From RFSX01 sp964591455 (GTDB lineage Bacteria; Bacteroidota; Bacteroidia; Chitinophagales; Saprospiraceae): a stretch of 64,000 nucleotides of DNA. A model generated the notes under the pieces. That model made no database searches. It saw only the letters and a list, made by a program, of their open reading frames with translations, and was not told the DNA's origin. Positions 7,301 through 15,896 of this stretch are shown here, in pieces. Location of the stretch: positions 1 through 64,000 of the forward strand of contig CAZQDZ010000008.1 of NCBI GenBank assembly GCA_964591455.1, given 5' to 3'. Made by a program: the position numbers and the translations under genes. The first letter of the stretch is position 1. Each line of letters begins with the position of its first letter.

Positions 7301-9071
7301 TGTAGAACAGACATCCACTATTTCACCTGCAGTGGACACGAGTCAGGCTAACCTTGTAGTGGTGGCAAATCCACTTGGCTGTCAAGTAAGCGGTATCAAC
7401 CTGGAAATATCAGCAAATGTACCAATACAAGATATACAGGTTTTTGACTCCAACGATGAATTGATAGGTAATGAATTGGTTTTGGTTACACAACCTGGGA
7501 GATACACTGTAGAGGCTAAAGGAGAGAATGGATGTATCGCGACAACTGAAGTCATGGTCGTGGAGGATAATGCAGTTGTTGATTTTAGCACTTCTCCGAT
7601 AACGTTAGATTGTAATACTACGGGTTCGACAATAGAGATTACAACCAATGATATATTTGATTTCGTAATCTTATCAGATAGCAATGGAAATTTTGTCGCA
7701 GAAGCAGACTTTGGAGATGACTTAGTGGTTACTGAAGCTGGCGATTATGTAGTCATTGTATTTAATATCAATGGTTGTCCATCAGAACAACCACTGTTTG
7801 TCGATATTGATGATGCAGAAGTCGATTTTGACTTAACAGCATCTCTTATTGATTGTAATAATATTCGATCTACTGTAGATATATTGACTAATGAAGTTTT
7901 CAATTCTATTCTCGTCCTCGACCAAGATGGAAATGAAATTACTACTGCCAGCTTTACAGATTCTGTATTACTTGATGACCCTGGCGATTATACTTTTATT
8001 GTAGAAAATATCAATGGCTGCACATCCATGGATGTAATTACCATAGATATAGATACAAGTACCATCGAATTCTCTCTAGAGGGCGGCACATTGACTTGCA
8101 ACCAATCTTCTGTTATTATAGACATCAATACGACTCAAAGTTTTTCATCAGGTCTATACACTACGCCTTCTTTTGAAGAATTTCCTATTAATGGAGATAT
8201 TATCGCAGAAATGCCCGGCACATATACAGTAGCGTTGACTACAGAGAATGGCTGTATCAGTCGTCGCAGCATTGACATCAATCAAAATGAAGATATACCT
8301 GATTTAATTAATTTTTCTACAGAGATATTAGATTGCGAAGGCAATGGACAGATCAATGATTTTACTATCTCAGGCGGCATGAGTCCTTACGAGCTTAGGC
8401 TTAATGGTCAGGTGGTTTCACAGAATAATATAATTTCTGTTGCTGGTATTGGTAGTCATGAACTGCTCATCACAGATGCGAATGGATGTCAGTTGGACAC
8501 CAGCTTTGTGTTGGAACCTTTAGGCCCCATCAGCATAAGCACTATCCCTGAGATTTCAATAATGCTTGGCGAGGAAGCACAGTTGTCCGTGGAATCAGAA
8601 TCAGCCCTAGAAGATCTTTCATTTGAGTGGTCTCCCGCTACTGATTTATCTTGTAGTAATTGTCCAAATCCAATATTCGCTGGATTAGCATCATCATTAT
8701 ATACAGTCACCGCTACAAATAGTTTAGGTTGCCTTGCCGTAGCAGAAGTGAATATTATAGTGGAGAAAGAAGTAACGATTTACATCCCTAACGTTATAAA
8801 TCTATCTGAAGGTAATCCTGATAATAACAGATTTACTGTATTCACTGGAGAAAATGATATTAACCAAGTCCAAGAGCTAAGAATTTACGACAGATGGGGT
8901 AATCAGGTTTTCATCAATGAAAACTTCCAACCCAATAACCTATCAGATGGTTGGGATGGGCGATTCAATAATCAGGAGGTTAATCCAGGTGTATTTGCTT
9001 ATATGACAGTCATAGAATATTTGGATGGGACCACTGTAATTTTTACTGGGGACGTCACTGTAATCAGATAA
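4374..9071 (+). CDS. Giant repeat-containing surface protein with T9SS type B sorting domain
   Basis: 1565 residues. The start is TTG; no ATG lies in frame before the signal peptide (about 1-24). Residues about 100-265 resemble a carbohydrate-binding-like jelly roll (NLIQNGDFANGDDG...FAIDELEF). From about 285 to 1385 there are roughly 14 repeats of about 80 residues, each opening with a LDCNN-like motif, then W-x-x-PDG, a conserved PG-x-Y and a GC near the end; these look like Ig/PKD-like beta domains. A PKD-like domain (about 1390-1465) and a CHU_C gliding-motility-type domain (IYIPNVIN...YDRWGNQVF...GWDGRFN...Y, 1468-1565) close the protein. CHU_C domains direct export through T9SS to the cell surface. 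The likely role is adhesion or a surface layer; the ligand is unknown. Confidence 0.9.
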   Translation: MTRVISILSFLVICSNSWGGSTLAVSGPCDLILSVPTDQHICDANDFDFCGIINTTYPDVEFDWLLNGSPRNLDLCDEVDLSETTTFTLMVTATNDVNLIQNGDFANGDDGSFTTDYFPGQGNCNHGAGFLGCEGAYNVLDDPSLGHNNFAACDDLSGDGNMMVINGAENFQEIWCQEVCVDPEASYNFSAWAASVNPGSPARLQFSIDGNLIGTRFDLSSNTCLWENFESEWQANGETSVRICVTNQNTTDGGNDFAIDELEFIQICHAEETFEVTVSDLDIDIDRPDELTCEFNVTEINLDIFTQFDIDDIIWDTSDGNIVDELNRGQRIIVDAAGLYSVTVIDEFGCELEDDVIVESEIEEPILEIMALDTLDCQTNSIDLLVTTNVRDEEFEWSDENGNFQGDDNMISVITGGTYTVTVTDDDNGCTNTAEIQIAGDFSLPPLDLRLSNRLDCNNSNAIISTSNPHDSIVWVSSQTGPLSSTDDSLVVAAPGTYIAQLVLGTCSSADTISVQEIIPDFQYDLDNDIDILTCSDSIAQVSLNVDPNLFRINWTGIASGFGDNNNVSITSPGTYTFNLLDSLGCVTTDSVIISENTSVPLLVENATSIECNNPLATVSLEITNNVPIDSVRWILPDGTLVTDDTVINVAEPGTVFFTVSNSETGCTTSRSIDVISNQSLPDLTLTADTLSCNNPLATLVASSNHNIVRYTWTLPDGNQQNGDTISSNQAGIHQVIAIDDLGCEASMTIVLAEDSDAPALDQIDNIILTCLRSDTMLLVNAEPNVDIEWITPSGPITDAELIITEVGNYTLVATNVTGCQSRVGFEVTEDTAPPMVEIITDSLDCERPLITPLITEISGSPVSQIVWSLPDGSLIDSSNFMISQPGSYQAAVTGENGCQSNFGFAVGEIIVDVDFELMATPINCNMTESTITLESNSQDISTIEFFAENDLVGTGNQIIIEEGQLITAVITDRCNVEQTSTISPAVDTSQANLVVVANPLGCQVSGINLEISANVPIQDIQVFDSNDELIGNELVLVTQPGRYTVEAKGENGCIATTEVMVVEDNAVVDFSTSPITLDCNTTGSTIEITTNDIFDFVILSDSNGNFVAEADFGDDLVVTEAGDYVVIVFNINGCPSEQPLFVDIDDAEVDFDLTASLIDCNNIRSTVDILTNEVFNSILVLDQDGNEITTASFTDSVLLDDPGDYTFIVENINGCTSMDVITIDIDTSTIEFSLEGGTLTCNQSSVIIDINTTQSFSSGLYTTPSFEEFPINGDIIAEMPGTYTVALTTENGCISRRSIDINQNEDIPDLINFSTEILDCEGNGQINDFTISGGMSPYELRLNGQVVSQNNIISVAGIGSHELLITDANGCQLDTSFVLEPLGPISISTIPEISIMLGEEAQLSVESESALEDLSFEWSPATDLSCSNCPNPIFAGLASSLYTVTATNSLGCLAVAEVNIIVEKEVTIYIPNVINLSEGNPDNNRFTVFTGENDINQVQELRIYDRWGNQVFINENFQPNNLSDGWDGRFNNQEVNPGVFAYMTVIEYLDGTTVIFTGDVTVIR

Positions 9072-9074
9072 ATT

Positions 9075-10280
9075 TTATCTGCCCTTTATTCGCTTAAAAA
9101 GTAAAGCAAACATATCATTGACATCATCTTCATCAGGTCCTCCCACTGACTTAAGCATTTCATAATGGCCATCAGCTTGCTTCTCTACTAGAAATCTGAA
9201 TATAAAATCATTCTCACCTCCTGTACCTATAAAGGTGCCGTACCTTAAATCATTGACTTGGAGATAACCATCTGCTCTTCGAATCACATTATAGAAATTA
9301 TTACTGAACCATCGCAGAGTATTTATCGTGGAGTCATTATCCGCATCTCCTAATAAGTCATGCTGTTTTTCTATTCTTTTAAACCTTATAGGAGAGGTGT
9401 CAAACACAGAATATTGGGCGATATAGAAGGCATCTTCTGATTCAGCTGTCATGTTCCAGAGGAAGTTATTAAATATGGTAGGCCCTGTCACAAATCTGGA
9501 ATAAGTTATGCTTTGCTCAGCCATCTGGCGTTCAAATATCTTACTCACTTTGTTTTGATGCCACATGGTGAAAATCAGATAACCACAACTAATGACGAGA
9601 CCAATGACTGCCCACCTCCTCCTCGCATCACTGGTTCTTCCATGTCTGGCTGCCATCACTAGGCAAAAGATAAATGGAATAGTGTAGAACAGTGGGTCTG
9701 CTACTGATATAGACCCTATAGCAGCTCTATAATTAGAGAAGGGTAAAAACAACTGAGTACCATACATCGTAAATGTATCAAGTAGGGCATGAGTAAAGAA
9801 GGCTAAAAAAAACATCCATTGCCAGGACCTCAATGAAGGATTATCTACTAATTCCTTAGAGCCATCCGAGCGCCATTTGAGTATAAAGAATATGACACTT
9901 GCAAGGACTACTGCTAATCCAGCTACTACATACGGATGCCAGTCATTGCCAAAAATGAAGTAAACAATACTTATGGGTATACAGCTAATAAATAGACTCA
10001 ACACTACCCTTAGAAAGCTAGTAGCGTACTGGCTTTCATATAACCGATATATAAGCCAGCCAAAACCCAAACCAAACAAAACCGCAAATAAAATACTATG
10101 GGATATACCCCTGTGAAAAGCCAAGCTCTGAATCTCTGTCATGAATGGCTTGGTAATAACATCTAAGTCTGGAATTGTGCCGCCTACAGCGCCCCAGAAC
10201 ATAGCTTTGTTTCCTAACTTTCTTCCTAGAACTATCTCCCCTATTGCTGCTCCTAAAGTTATCTGTGAAACTGAATCCAT
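9075..10280 (-). CDS. Membrane metal-dependent hydrolase, YdjM family
   Basis: 401 residues. The N-terminus shows the YdjM/DUF457 signature: GAAIGEIVLGRK, PDLD (about 37-40), HRGISHS (about 55-61) and HALLDTFTMYGTQL, whose His/Asp residues probably bind metal. Six or so membrane segments fill residues 60-260, and a soluble domain of about 140 residues follows with no family I recognise. The substrate is unknown; relatives have been linked to membrane-lipid or stress functions. It lies 9 bases after rnc and is probably the last gene of the acpP-fabF-rnc transcript. Its stop is 4 bases from the stop of the convergent surface-protein gene. Confidence 0.8.
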   Translation of the reverse strand: MDSVSQITLGAAIGEIVLGRKLGNKAMFWGAVGGTIPDLDVITKPFMTEIQSLAFHRGISHSILFAVLFGLGFGWLIYRLYESQYATSFLRVVLSLFISCIPISIVYFIFGNDWHPYVVAGLAVVLASVIFFILKWRSDGSKELVDNPSLRSWQWMFFLAFFTHALLDTFTMYGTQLFLPFSNYRAAIGSISVADPLFYTIPFIFCLVMAARHGRTSDARRRWAVIGLVISCGYLIFTMWHQNKVSKIFERQMAEQSITYSRFVTGPTIFNNFLWNMTAESEDAFYIAQYSVFDTSPIRFKRIEKQHDLLGDADNDSTINTLRWFSNNFYNVIRRADGYLQVNDLRYGTFIGTGGENDFIFRFLVEKQADGHYEMLKSVGGPDEDDVNDMFALLFKRIKGR

Positions 10281-10289
10281 TTAGACTTC

Positions 10290-11012
10290 CTAACGATTAA
10301 TGTTTAAAGTTTTGAGCGCTTGCTTTGAGGCCATTTGCTCTGCAGACTTTTTGTTGAAATCTTCTGCTGTAGATACATGATTTCCATCAAGAAAAACAGA
10401 AATCCTAAATCTATCCCTCTTATCTTGTTTGTACTTACTAACCAGCTTGTAAGCGATTAGTTTACTTTCCTTCTGACCCCATTCCAGCAATTGGCTTTTG
10501 TAATTATCATCACTCGATTCCAGCTCATGCATATCCAAATACTTCATAAGAATTTTGGATATCACATAATTCCGCGTCTTTTCATATCCATATTCGATAT
10601 AGAGTGCACCTACCATTGCTTCAAAGGCATTGCCTAACATGGAATAACTCATTTTACCTTGAGTATACTTGGTCAGAATAATATCTATACCCATGCTTTC
10701 TGCGACCTTATTCAGAGTTTTACGCTTAACGATTTTAGACCGCATTTTAGTTAGGAATCCTTCGTTTCTACCAGGATATTTCTTGTAAAGATATTCAGCT
10801 ACTATTGTAGATAATACAGAGTCACCGAGATATTCTAGACGTTCATTATTGTAGGATTTGATTGTTTTCGCAGATGCATTATTCATGGATTTATGAAAAA
10901 ATGCCAACTTAAACAGTCGCATATTATCTGGGACAAATCCAAGAACGGATTTCAATTTTCTGGCAAGGTCCTTTTCAGGCGAAATGTAGTAATGGTAAAA
11001 TCTTCTGATCAA
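10290..11012 (-). CDS. rnc: Ribonuclease III
   Basis: 240 residues. This endonuclease cuts double-stranded RNA in rRNA maturation and mRNA turnover. The catalytic domain has the signature NERLEYLGDSVL (about 51-62) and the second acidic site EAMVGALYIEYG. The C-terminal double-stranded RNA-binding domain begins at NYKSQLLEWGQ and ends with SAEQMASKQALKTL. It lies 47 bases after fabF and 9 bases before the YdjM-family gene, in the acpP-fabF-rnc order usual in Bacteroidota. Confidence 0.96.
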   Translation of the reverse strand: MIRRFYHYYISPEKDLARKLKSVLGFVPDNMRLFKLAFFHKSMNNASAKTIKSYNNERLEYLGDSVLSTIVAEYLYKKYPGRNEGFLTKMRSKIVKRKTLNKVAESMGIDIILTKYTQGKMSYSMLGNAFEAMVGALYIEYGYEKTRNYVISKILMKYLDMHELESSDDNYKSQLLEWGQKESKLIAYKLVSKYKQDKRDRFRISVFLDGNHVSTAEDFNKKSAEQMASKQALKTLNINR

Positions 11013-11059
11013 AATTCTTGATTATCACTGTTGTGTTTATCCAACAACGGATATGATTG

Positions 11060-12298
11060 TCATGCTTTTTTGAAAACAATCGATGAATTATGACCTCCAA
11101 AACCAAAAGTATTGCTCAGAGCAAAATTGACTTGCCTCTTCTGAGCTTTATTAAATGTAAAATTAATCCTTTCGTCGAAAGCAGGGTCATGAGTGACATG
11201 ATTTATTGTAGGTGGTATCAAATCATTTGTAATAGCTGCAATGCAGGCGACAGCTTCTACAGCCCCAGCTGCTCCTAGTAAATGCCCTGTCATCGACTTT
11301 GTAGAACTGATATTCAAGTTATATACATGATCACCGAACACCTTCATGATGGCTTTAGTCTCAGCTATATCACCTAATGGCGTAGAAGTGCCATGTACAT
11401 TGATATATTCTATACTATATGGAGGAATACCAGCTTCCTCCAGAGCGCCTTGCATAACTTCCATAGCCCCCAAGCCTTCTGGATGTGGGGCTGTAAGATG
11501 ATACGCATCAGCAGTAGAAGCAGCGCCCACTATTTCGGCATATATGTTAGCACCACGAGCTTTAGCGTGCTCATACTCTTCTAATATGAGTGCGGCCCCT
11601 CCTTCGCCTAATACAAACCCATCTCTATCCTTATCGAAGGGTCTGGAAGCACTTAATGGATCATCATTTCTCTTAGACAAAGCCTTCATAGCTGCGAATC
11701 CACCTATACTGGCTTTAGTGACAGAGGCTTCACTACCTCCTGTAATCATGACATCTGTTTTTCCTAATCTGATTAGGTCAAATGCATTAGAAATCGATTG
11801 TGTAGAAGAGGCGCAGGCAGATACAGTGCAGTAATTAGGACCCCTAAAGCCATATTCCATAGAGATATGACCAGCCGCTATATCTAATATCAACTTAGGT
11901 ATCATGAATGGACTATAGCGTGGTTTTCCCGCTTCCGTGGATTCTTCAATCTCTTTTTCTATCGTCTCAAAGCCTCCAATACCACTTGCCCAAATCACGC
12001 CAGCTCTTCTCAAATCGATAGACTCAATATCTAGTTTGGAATCCTCCATGGCTTCTTTGGCCACTATCATTGCGTATTGACTAAAGGAATCTAATCTCTT
12101 TATTTGCTTTCTATCAAAATAGTCTTGCGGATTATAGTCTTTGATTTCCGCAGCTATCCTTGTTCTGAAATGCTCAGTATCAAATCTTGTTATAGGTCCA
12201 GCACCACTGGTACCTGCAAATAAATTTTCTACATAGGTTGGGTAATCTTTACCTATCGGGGTGAAAGCACCTACGCCTGTAACAACGACCCTTTTCAT
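11060..12298 (-). CDS. fabF: 3-oxoacyl-[acyl-carrier-protein] synthase II
   Basis: 412 residues, the usual length of FabF. It elongates acyl-ACP with malonyl-ACP in type II fatty-acid synthesis. The catalytic triad is visible: Cys162 in TVSACASST, the first His in NVHGTSTPLGD and the second in KSMTGHLLGAAGAVE, with the C-terminal GFGGHN loop. It follows acpP, its substrate carrier, with a terminator-like hairpin in the 97-bp gap, so its expression may depend on read-through or a promoter I could not identify. Confidence 0.97.
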   Translation of the reverse strand: MKRVVVTGVGAFTPIGKDYPTYVENLFAGTSGAGPITRFDTEHFRTRIAAEIKDYNPQDYFDRKQIKRLDSFSQYAMIVAKEAMEDSKLDIESIDLRRAGVIWASGIGGFETIEKEIEESTEAGKPRYSPFMIPKLILDIAAGHISMEYGFRGPNYCTVSACASSTQSISNAFDLIRLGKTDVMITGGSEASVTKASIGGFAAMKALSKRNDDPLSASRPFDKDRDGFVLGEGGAALILEEYEHAKARGANIYAEIVGAASTADAYHLTAPHPEGLGAMEVMQGALEEAGIPPYSIEYINVHGTSTPLGDIAETKAIMKVFGDHVYNLNISSTKSMTGHLLGAAGAVEAVACIAAITNDLIPPTINHVTHDPAFDERINFTFNKAQKRQVNFALSNTFGFGGHNSSIVFKKA

Positions 12299-12338
12299 AT
12301 AGTAGTGATCAGATTGACTTAATAAGTTTGCCGAAGAT

Positions 12339-12371
12339 AAAAAAAGTCCACCAGTGGATACCAGTGGACTT
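12339..12371 (-). terminator. Intrinsic terminator (or attenuator) between acpP and fabF
   Basis: On the minus strand an 8-bp stem AAGTCCAC / GTGGACTT with a 12-base loop is followed by a run of seven Ts. It lies just after the acpP stop and before fabF. It would end most acpP transcripts and set a high acpP:fabF ratio, which suits the abundance of ACP; that role is inference. Confidence 0.8.
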
Positions 12372-12395
12372 ACATTGTTATCTTATGAGCTATAT

Positions 12396-12632
12396 TTAGC
12401 TCTTAGCATTTTCAAGATAAGAGATTGCATCTCCAACAGTTCCGATTTTCTCGGCTTCTTCATCTGGAATAGCAATATCGAATTCCTTTTCAAATTCCAT
12501 AATAAGTTCCACAGTATCTAATGAATCCGCTCCCAAATCATTGGTGAAACTAGCTGCATTATTAATCTCAGTCTCGTCTACTCCGAGCTTGTCGACTATA
12601 ATCTGCTTTACTTTGTCTGCAATATTTGACAT
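12396..12632 (-). CDS. acpP: Acyl carrier protein
   Basis: 78 residues counted from MSNIADKVKQ, the usual ACP start. An in-frame ATG 33 bases upstream would add MRLNFFIKAYI, which has no place in the ACP fold. The phosphopantetheine attachment serine is in the classic GADSLDTVEL motif, and the protein is highly acidic. It carries the growing acyl chain for FabF and related enzymes. Its own promoter box is at 12691-12698, and a strong terminator follows. Confidence 0.97.
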   Translation of the reverse strand: MSNIADKVKQIIVDKLGVDETEINNAASFTNDLGADSLDTVELIMEFEKEFDIAIPDEEAEKIGTVGDAISYLENAKS

Positions 12633-12690
12633 AATATATGCTTTTATAAAAAAATTGAGGCGCAAATAAAAGGATTTGATTTCTTCAAAC

Positions 12691-12698
12691 CAAACCTA
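12691..12698 (-). promoter_or_regulatory. -7 promoter box of acpP
   Basis: On the minus strand TAGGTTTG matches the Bacteroidota TAnnTTTG element exactly. It lies 58 bases upstream of the chosen acpP ATG, giving an untranslated leader of roughly 50 bases. I did not find a convincing -33 TTG at the expected distance. Confidence 0.5.
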
Positions 12699-12898
12699 AT
12701 TTGCAATTAAATAATCACTTGTACAGGTCTAGCTATTTTGTTAAAAGCCAATTTATTGCTGTCCTTCTATTAAAAATAACCATTCTCGCCTATAATCTAT
12801 ACACAAAGGATAGAATAATCTGTAAAGTTCCTGTGGAGTAGACCTATTCACCTATCTTCACCCACTTGATTAAATTTAAGTTCACAAAATCCAACTAG

Positions 12899-14341
12899 GT
12901 GTCGAAAATTAAAATTATAGACAGGCAAAAAACCAAAATAGTAGCCACTATCGGTCCTGCAAGCAGTTCTAAAGAAAATTTACTAGATCTTATTAAGGCT
13001 GGAGCAGATGTTTTTAGGCTTAATTTTTCACACGGCACTCATAAAGACCACTTTTCTGTCATTAAGAATATTACAGAAATTATAGAAGAATACAATGTTC
13101 CTGTGGGTATTCTTGCTGACCTTCAGGGTCCAAAGATCAGAGTAGGCGAGATTAAAGATGGAGAGATAAAACTTTCACAAGGAGATGTATTGACTTTCGT
13201 CTCCACGCCTTGTGTAGGGACCATGAGTAGCATATACATGAGCTATAAGGACTTCGCCAGTGATGTAAACGTAGGTGAGCGGGTTTTACTTGATGATGGA
13301 AAACTCGTTTTAGAAGTTGTAGACACCAATCATACTGATACTGTTCAGCTAAAAGTACTTCACGGCAATAATATAAAATCTAACAAGGGGGTAAACCTCC
13401 CTGATACCAAGATATCGCAGCCCTCGTTGACTCCAAAAGATGTGAAAGATTTGGCCTTTATACTAACACAACCTGTAAACTGGATAGCCCTGAGTTTTGT
13501 GAGAAGAGCCAAGGACATCACCGAGCTCAAAAAGATAATCAAGGATAATAATCACTATGCCAAGGTTATAGCCAAAATAGAAAAACCTGAGGCTGTCAAT
13601 AATATCAAGTCTATTATAAAAGCTACTGACGCCATTATGGTAGCTCGTGGTGACCTCGGTGTGGAAGTGGCAATGGAAAAACTGCCTTCTATTCAAAAAG
13701 ACATCATTAAGAGGTGCCTCCAAAAAGCCAAGCCAGTTATAGTGGCTACACAAATGATGGAGAGTATGATAGAGAATCCATCTCCTACCCGAGCTGAAAT
13801 CACTGATGTGGCTAATGCTGTATTGGATGGTGCTGATGCCGTCATGCTCAGTGGAGAGACTTCTGTAGGAAAGCACCCATCTTTAGTCGTGGAATCTATG
13901 AACAGAATCATAGCACAGGCAGAAAAGCATTATGAGCTGCTAAGTAAGCGGCCTAAACCGAATAAAGAATCGAAATCTTTCCACTCTGATACAATCTGCA
14001 TAACGGCTTCCAAGCTGGCAGAAGATATTAGGGCTAAAGCACTCATCGGCCTCACCGTCTCAGGATATACGGCCTTTAGAGTATCCAGCTATAGGCCCAA
14101 AACAAATATTTATATCTTCTCTTCGGTCAGACCCATGTTAGGCACTATGAACTTGATATGGGGAGTCAAAGCATTTTTCTATGATGGCTTTAATTCCACA
14201 GATGAGACCATAGAGGACCTCCTTAAAATTTTAAAACAGAAAAAACTGTTAAAAGAAGGAGATGTTGTCGTCAATACGGCATCAATGCCGTTACATAAGC
14301 GATTCATGACCAATACAGTGAAAATCACCGTCGTAGAATAG
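12899..14341 (+). CDS. pyk: Pyruvate kinase
   Basis: 480 residues starting with GTG. It converts phosphoenolpyruvate and ADP to pyruvate and ATP, the last step of glycolysis. The sequence shows KIVATIGPAS (about 12-21), FRLNFSHG, the catalytic Lys in VIAKIEKPEA, MVARGDLGVEV and the substrate loop MLSGETSVGKHP. The B domain (about 75-170) and C-terminal allosteric domain (from about 360) are complete. It is divergent from acpP, with 230 bp between them. Confidence 0.96.
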   Translation: MSKIKIIDRQKTKIVATIGPASSSKENLLDLIKAGADVFRLNFSHGTHKDHFSVIKNITEIIEEYNVPVGILADLQGPKIRVGEIKDGEIKLSQGDVLTFVSTPCVGTMSSIYMSYKDFASDVNVGERVLLDDGKLVLEVVDTNHTDTVQLKVLHGNNIKSNKGVNLPDTKISQPSLTPKDVKDLAFILTQPVNWIALSFVRRAKDITELKKIIKDNNHYAKVIAKIEKPEAVNNIKSIIKATDAIMVARGDLGVEVAMEKLPSIQKDIIKRCLQKAKPVIVATQMMESMIENPSPTRAEITDVANAVLDGADAVMLSGETSVGKHPSLVVESMNRIIAQAEKHYELLSKRPKPNKESKSFHSDTICITASKLAEDIRAKALIGLTVSGYTAFRVSSYRPKTNIYIFSSVRPMLGTMNLIWGVKAFFYDGFNSTDETIEDLLKILKQKKLLKEGDVVVNTASMPLHKRFMTNTVKITVVE

Positions 14342-14368
14342 AAAAGCCTAATTTTGTGATTGGCTTTT
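14342..14368 (+). terminator. Probable terminator after pyk
   Basis: AAAAGCC and GGCTTTT form a 7-bp stem directly after the pyk stop; the closing run is four Ts followed by G. The loop side contains TAATTTTG (14349-14356), which also matches the -7 promoter box, so part of this hairpin could serve the next gene as promoter. Confidence 0.55.
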
Positions 14369-14408
14369 GTGCATTTGAGCCACAATATTGAAAATTATAA
14401 GTATTAGA

Positions 14409-15896
14409 ATGAAACTGCAGCTTACTGGTTTCTCAGCAATGGGTATCCTCGTCATAAGTATATTATCTCTTACAATTTCCTCACTTATTGCACAGCCTGG
14501 CATATACAATGAATCTGATATAGAATTTCAGACCTTGTTCTTAGAATCCCAGTATGAAAAATATCAAGGAAATTCAGAGAAACAATCTGAATTACTTCAA
14601 GAAATCATAAAGAGAGACAAGAAAAGTCATGCTGCGTACTATGAACTCGCAAGACTTTATCTCAAAACTGGAGATCTTGAATTAGCTCAAAAAAATGCTG
14701 ACAAGGCCCATCTAATTCAACCTAACAATGAATATTACTTGCTGATACTCTCGGAAGTGATGGAGAAAAGCAACCAGCAAGGCAAAGCAGTCCTAGCCTA
14801 TGAAAAACTCAAGCAACTCAATCCACAAAACCCAACAATATACCATAAGTTGGCGCAGCTCCATCTCCATGAAAACAGGCCAGAGAAGGCAGTGCAAAAT
14901 CTTGAGTTGCTACAAAAAAATCAGGGTGTAGATGAGGAGACCTCTCGTAGAATATTTGAAATCTACAAAAATACAGGCAATAAAAATAAAGCGGTTCAAA
15001 CACTAGAAAAATTAGTCAATGCTTATCCTGATAACACAAGACTAATGCACAATTTGGCAAGCTATCATCTGGAGACTGGAAACGAAAAAGGTGCAAAACA
15101 AGTCTACCAAAAAATCTTGACCGTAGATCCTAATGATTCCGCAGCTACAATCGCCGCTATAAAAGACAAACAATCTAATCCCACAGGTGGAGGAGATAAT
15201 GCGCTACTCGCTCTAGAGCCAATGATTACCAACATGAATCTATCTCTGGATGATAAACTCAAGGAATTGATTCCCTATCTGACAACCATAAAGAAAGGAG
15301 ACGCAGCTACTAGTACGTTAGCATCCATGAGCCAAAAATTGGTAAGCTTGTATCCAGACGACGCCAAAGTCTATTCGATGAATGGAGATATAAATTTCTA
15401 CCAAGGAAAGTATACAGAATCTGAAAAGAACTACGAAAAAGCCATAACCATCGACGACAGAAAATACACCCTATGGTCTCAATACATGCAAAATTTGTGG
15501 GAACTAGAGAAAATATCTAAACTAGTAGAAATTTCAGAAGAGGCCATAGACTTGTATCCAAATAAAGTATCTGCTTTCTTATTCCATGCACTATCCCAGA
15601 AAGACAAATCTGTCGCTCAAGACATGTTGCAAGAGGCAAGTTTCATCGCTGGAAAAAATCCTTCAGTTATGAGCAACGTCAGTATCGTCTCTCAATGGTT
15701 GGATATCAATAATGCCAATAAAGAAAAGATTAAAGCTATTGATCTTAACGCATTAGCAGAACCTATTTATTTCGAGTTAGCCGGGGATTTGTATGCAAGT
15801 ATCAATGACAATAATATGGCAAAGAAACTATGGGGCAAGGCCGTAGATTTAGGATCAAGTGAAAATCGTCTCTCCAAAAAAATCAATAGTAACTGA
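14409..15896 (+). CDS. Tetratricopeptide-repeat protein with signal peptide
   Basis: 495 residues from the ATG at 14409; a TTG 21 bases upstream would add seven residues before the same signal peptide (ending near SSLIAQ). From about residue 45 the protein is built of TPR units (AAYYELARLYLKTGDLELAQ, PTIYHKLAQLHL, AKVYSMNGDINFYQGKYTE), roughly nine in total, a scaffold for protein contacts in the periplasm or on the outer membrane. Its stop shares a base with the start of the DUF4292 lipoprotein, and an EnvC-like factor follows. This trio is a familiar Bacteroidota gene order, which points to an envelope role. The exact function is unknown. Confidence 0.85.
   Translation: MKLQLTGFSAMGILVISILSLTISSLIAQPGIYNESDIEFQTLFLESQYEKYQGNSEKQSELLQEIIKRDKKSHAAYYELARLYLKTGDLELAQKNADKAHLIQPNNEYYLLILSEVMEKSNQQGKAVLAYEKLKQLNPQNPTIYHKLAQLHLHENRPEKAVQNLELLQKNQGVDEETSRRIFEIYKNTGNKNKAVQTLEKLVNAYPDNTRLMHNLASYHLETGNEKGAKQVYQKILTVDPNDSAATIAAIKDKQSNPTGGGDNALLALEPMITNMNLSLDDKLKELIPYLTTIKKGDAATSTLASMSQKLVSLYPDDAKVYSMNGDINFYQGKYTESEKNYEKAITIDDRKYTLWSQYMQNLWELEKISKLVEISEEAIDLYPNKVSAFLFHALSQKDKSVAQDMLQEASFIAGKNPSVMSNVSIVSQWLDINNANKEKIKAIDLNALAEPIYFELAGDLYASINDNNMAKKLWGKAVDLGSSENRLSKKINSN

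Noticed and set aside
4374..9071. Many long minus-strand frames inside the repeat-protein genes (also at 52-59.9 kb)
   Set aside because: They mirror the repeat period of the sense genes, are rich in Ser/Thr/Val as expected for antisense of such codons, and have no signals of their own.
14349..14356. TAATTTTG as promoter of the TPR gene
   Set aside because: It is an exact box match but lies inside the pyk terminator hairpin and lacks a -33 element. It is mentioned under the terminator, not listed as a promoter.
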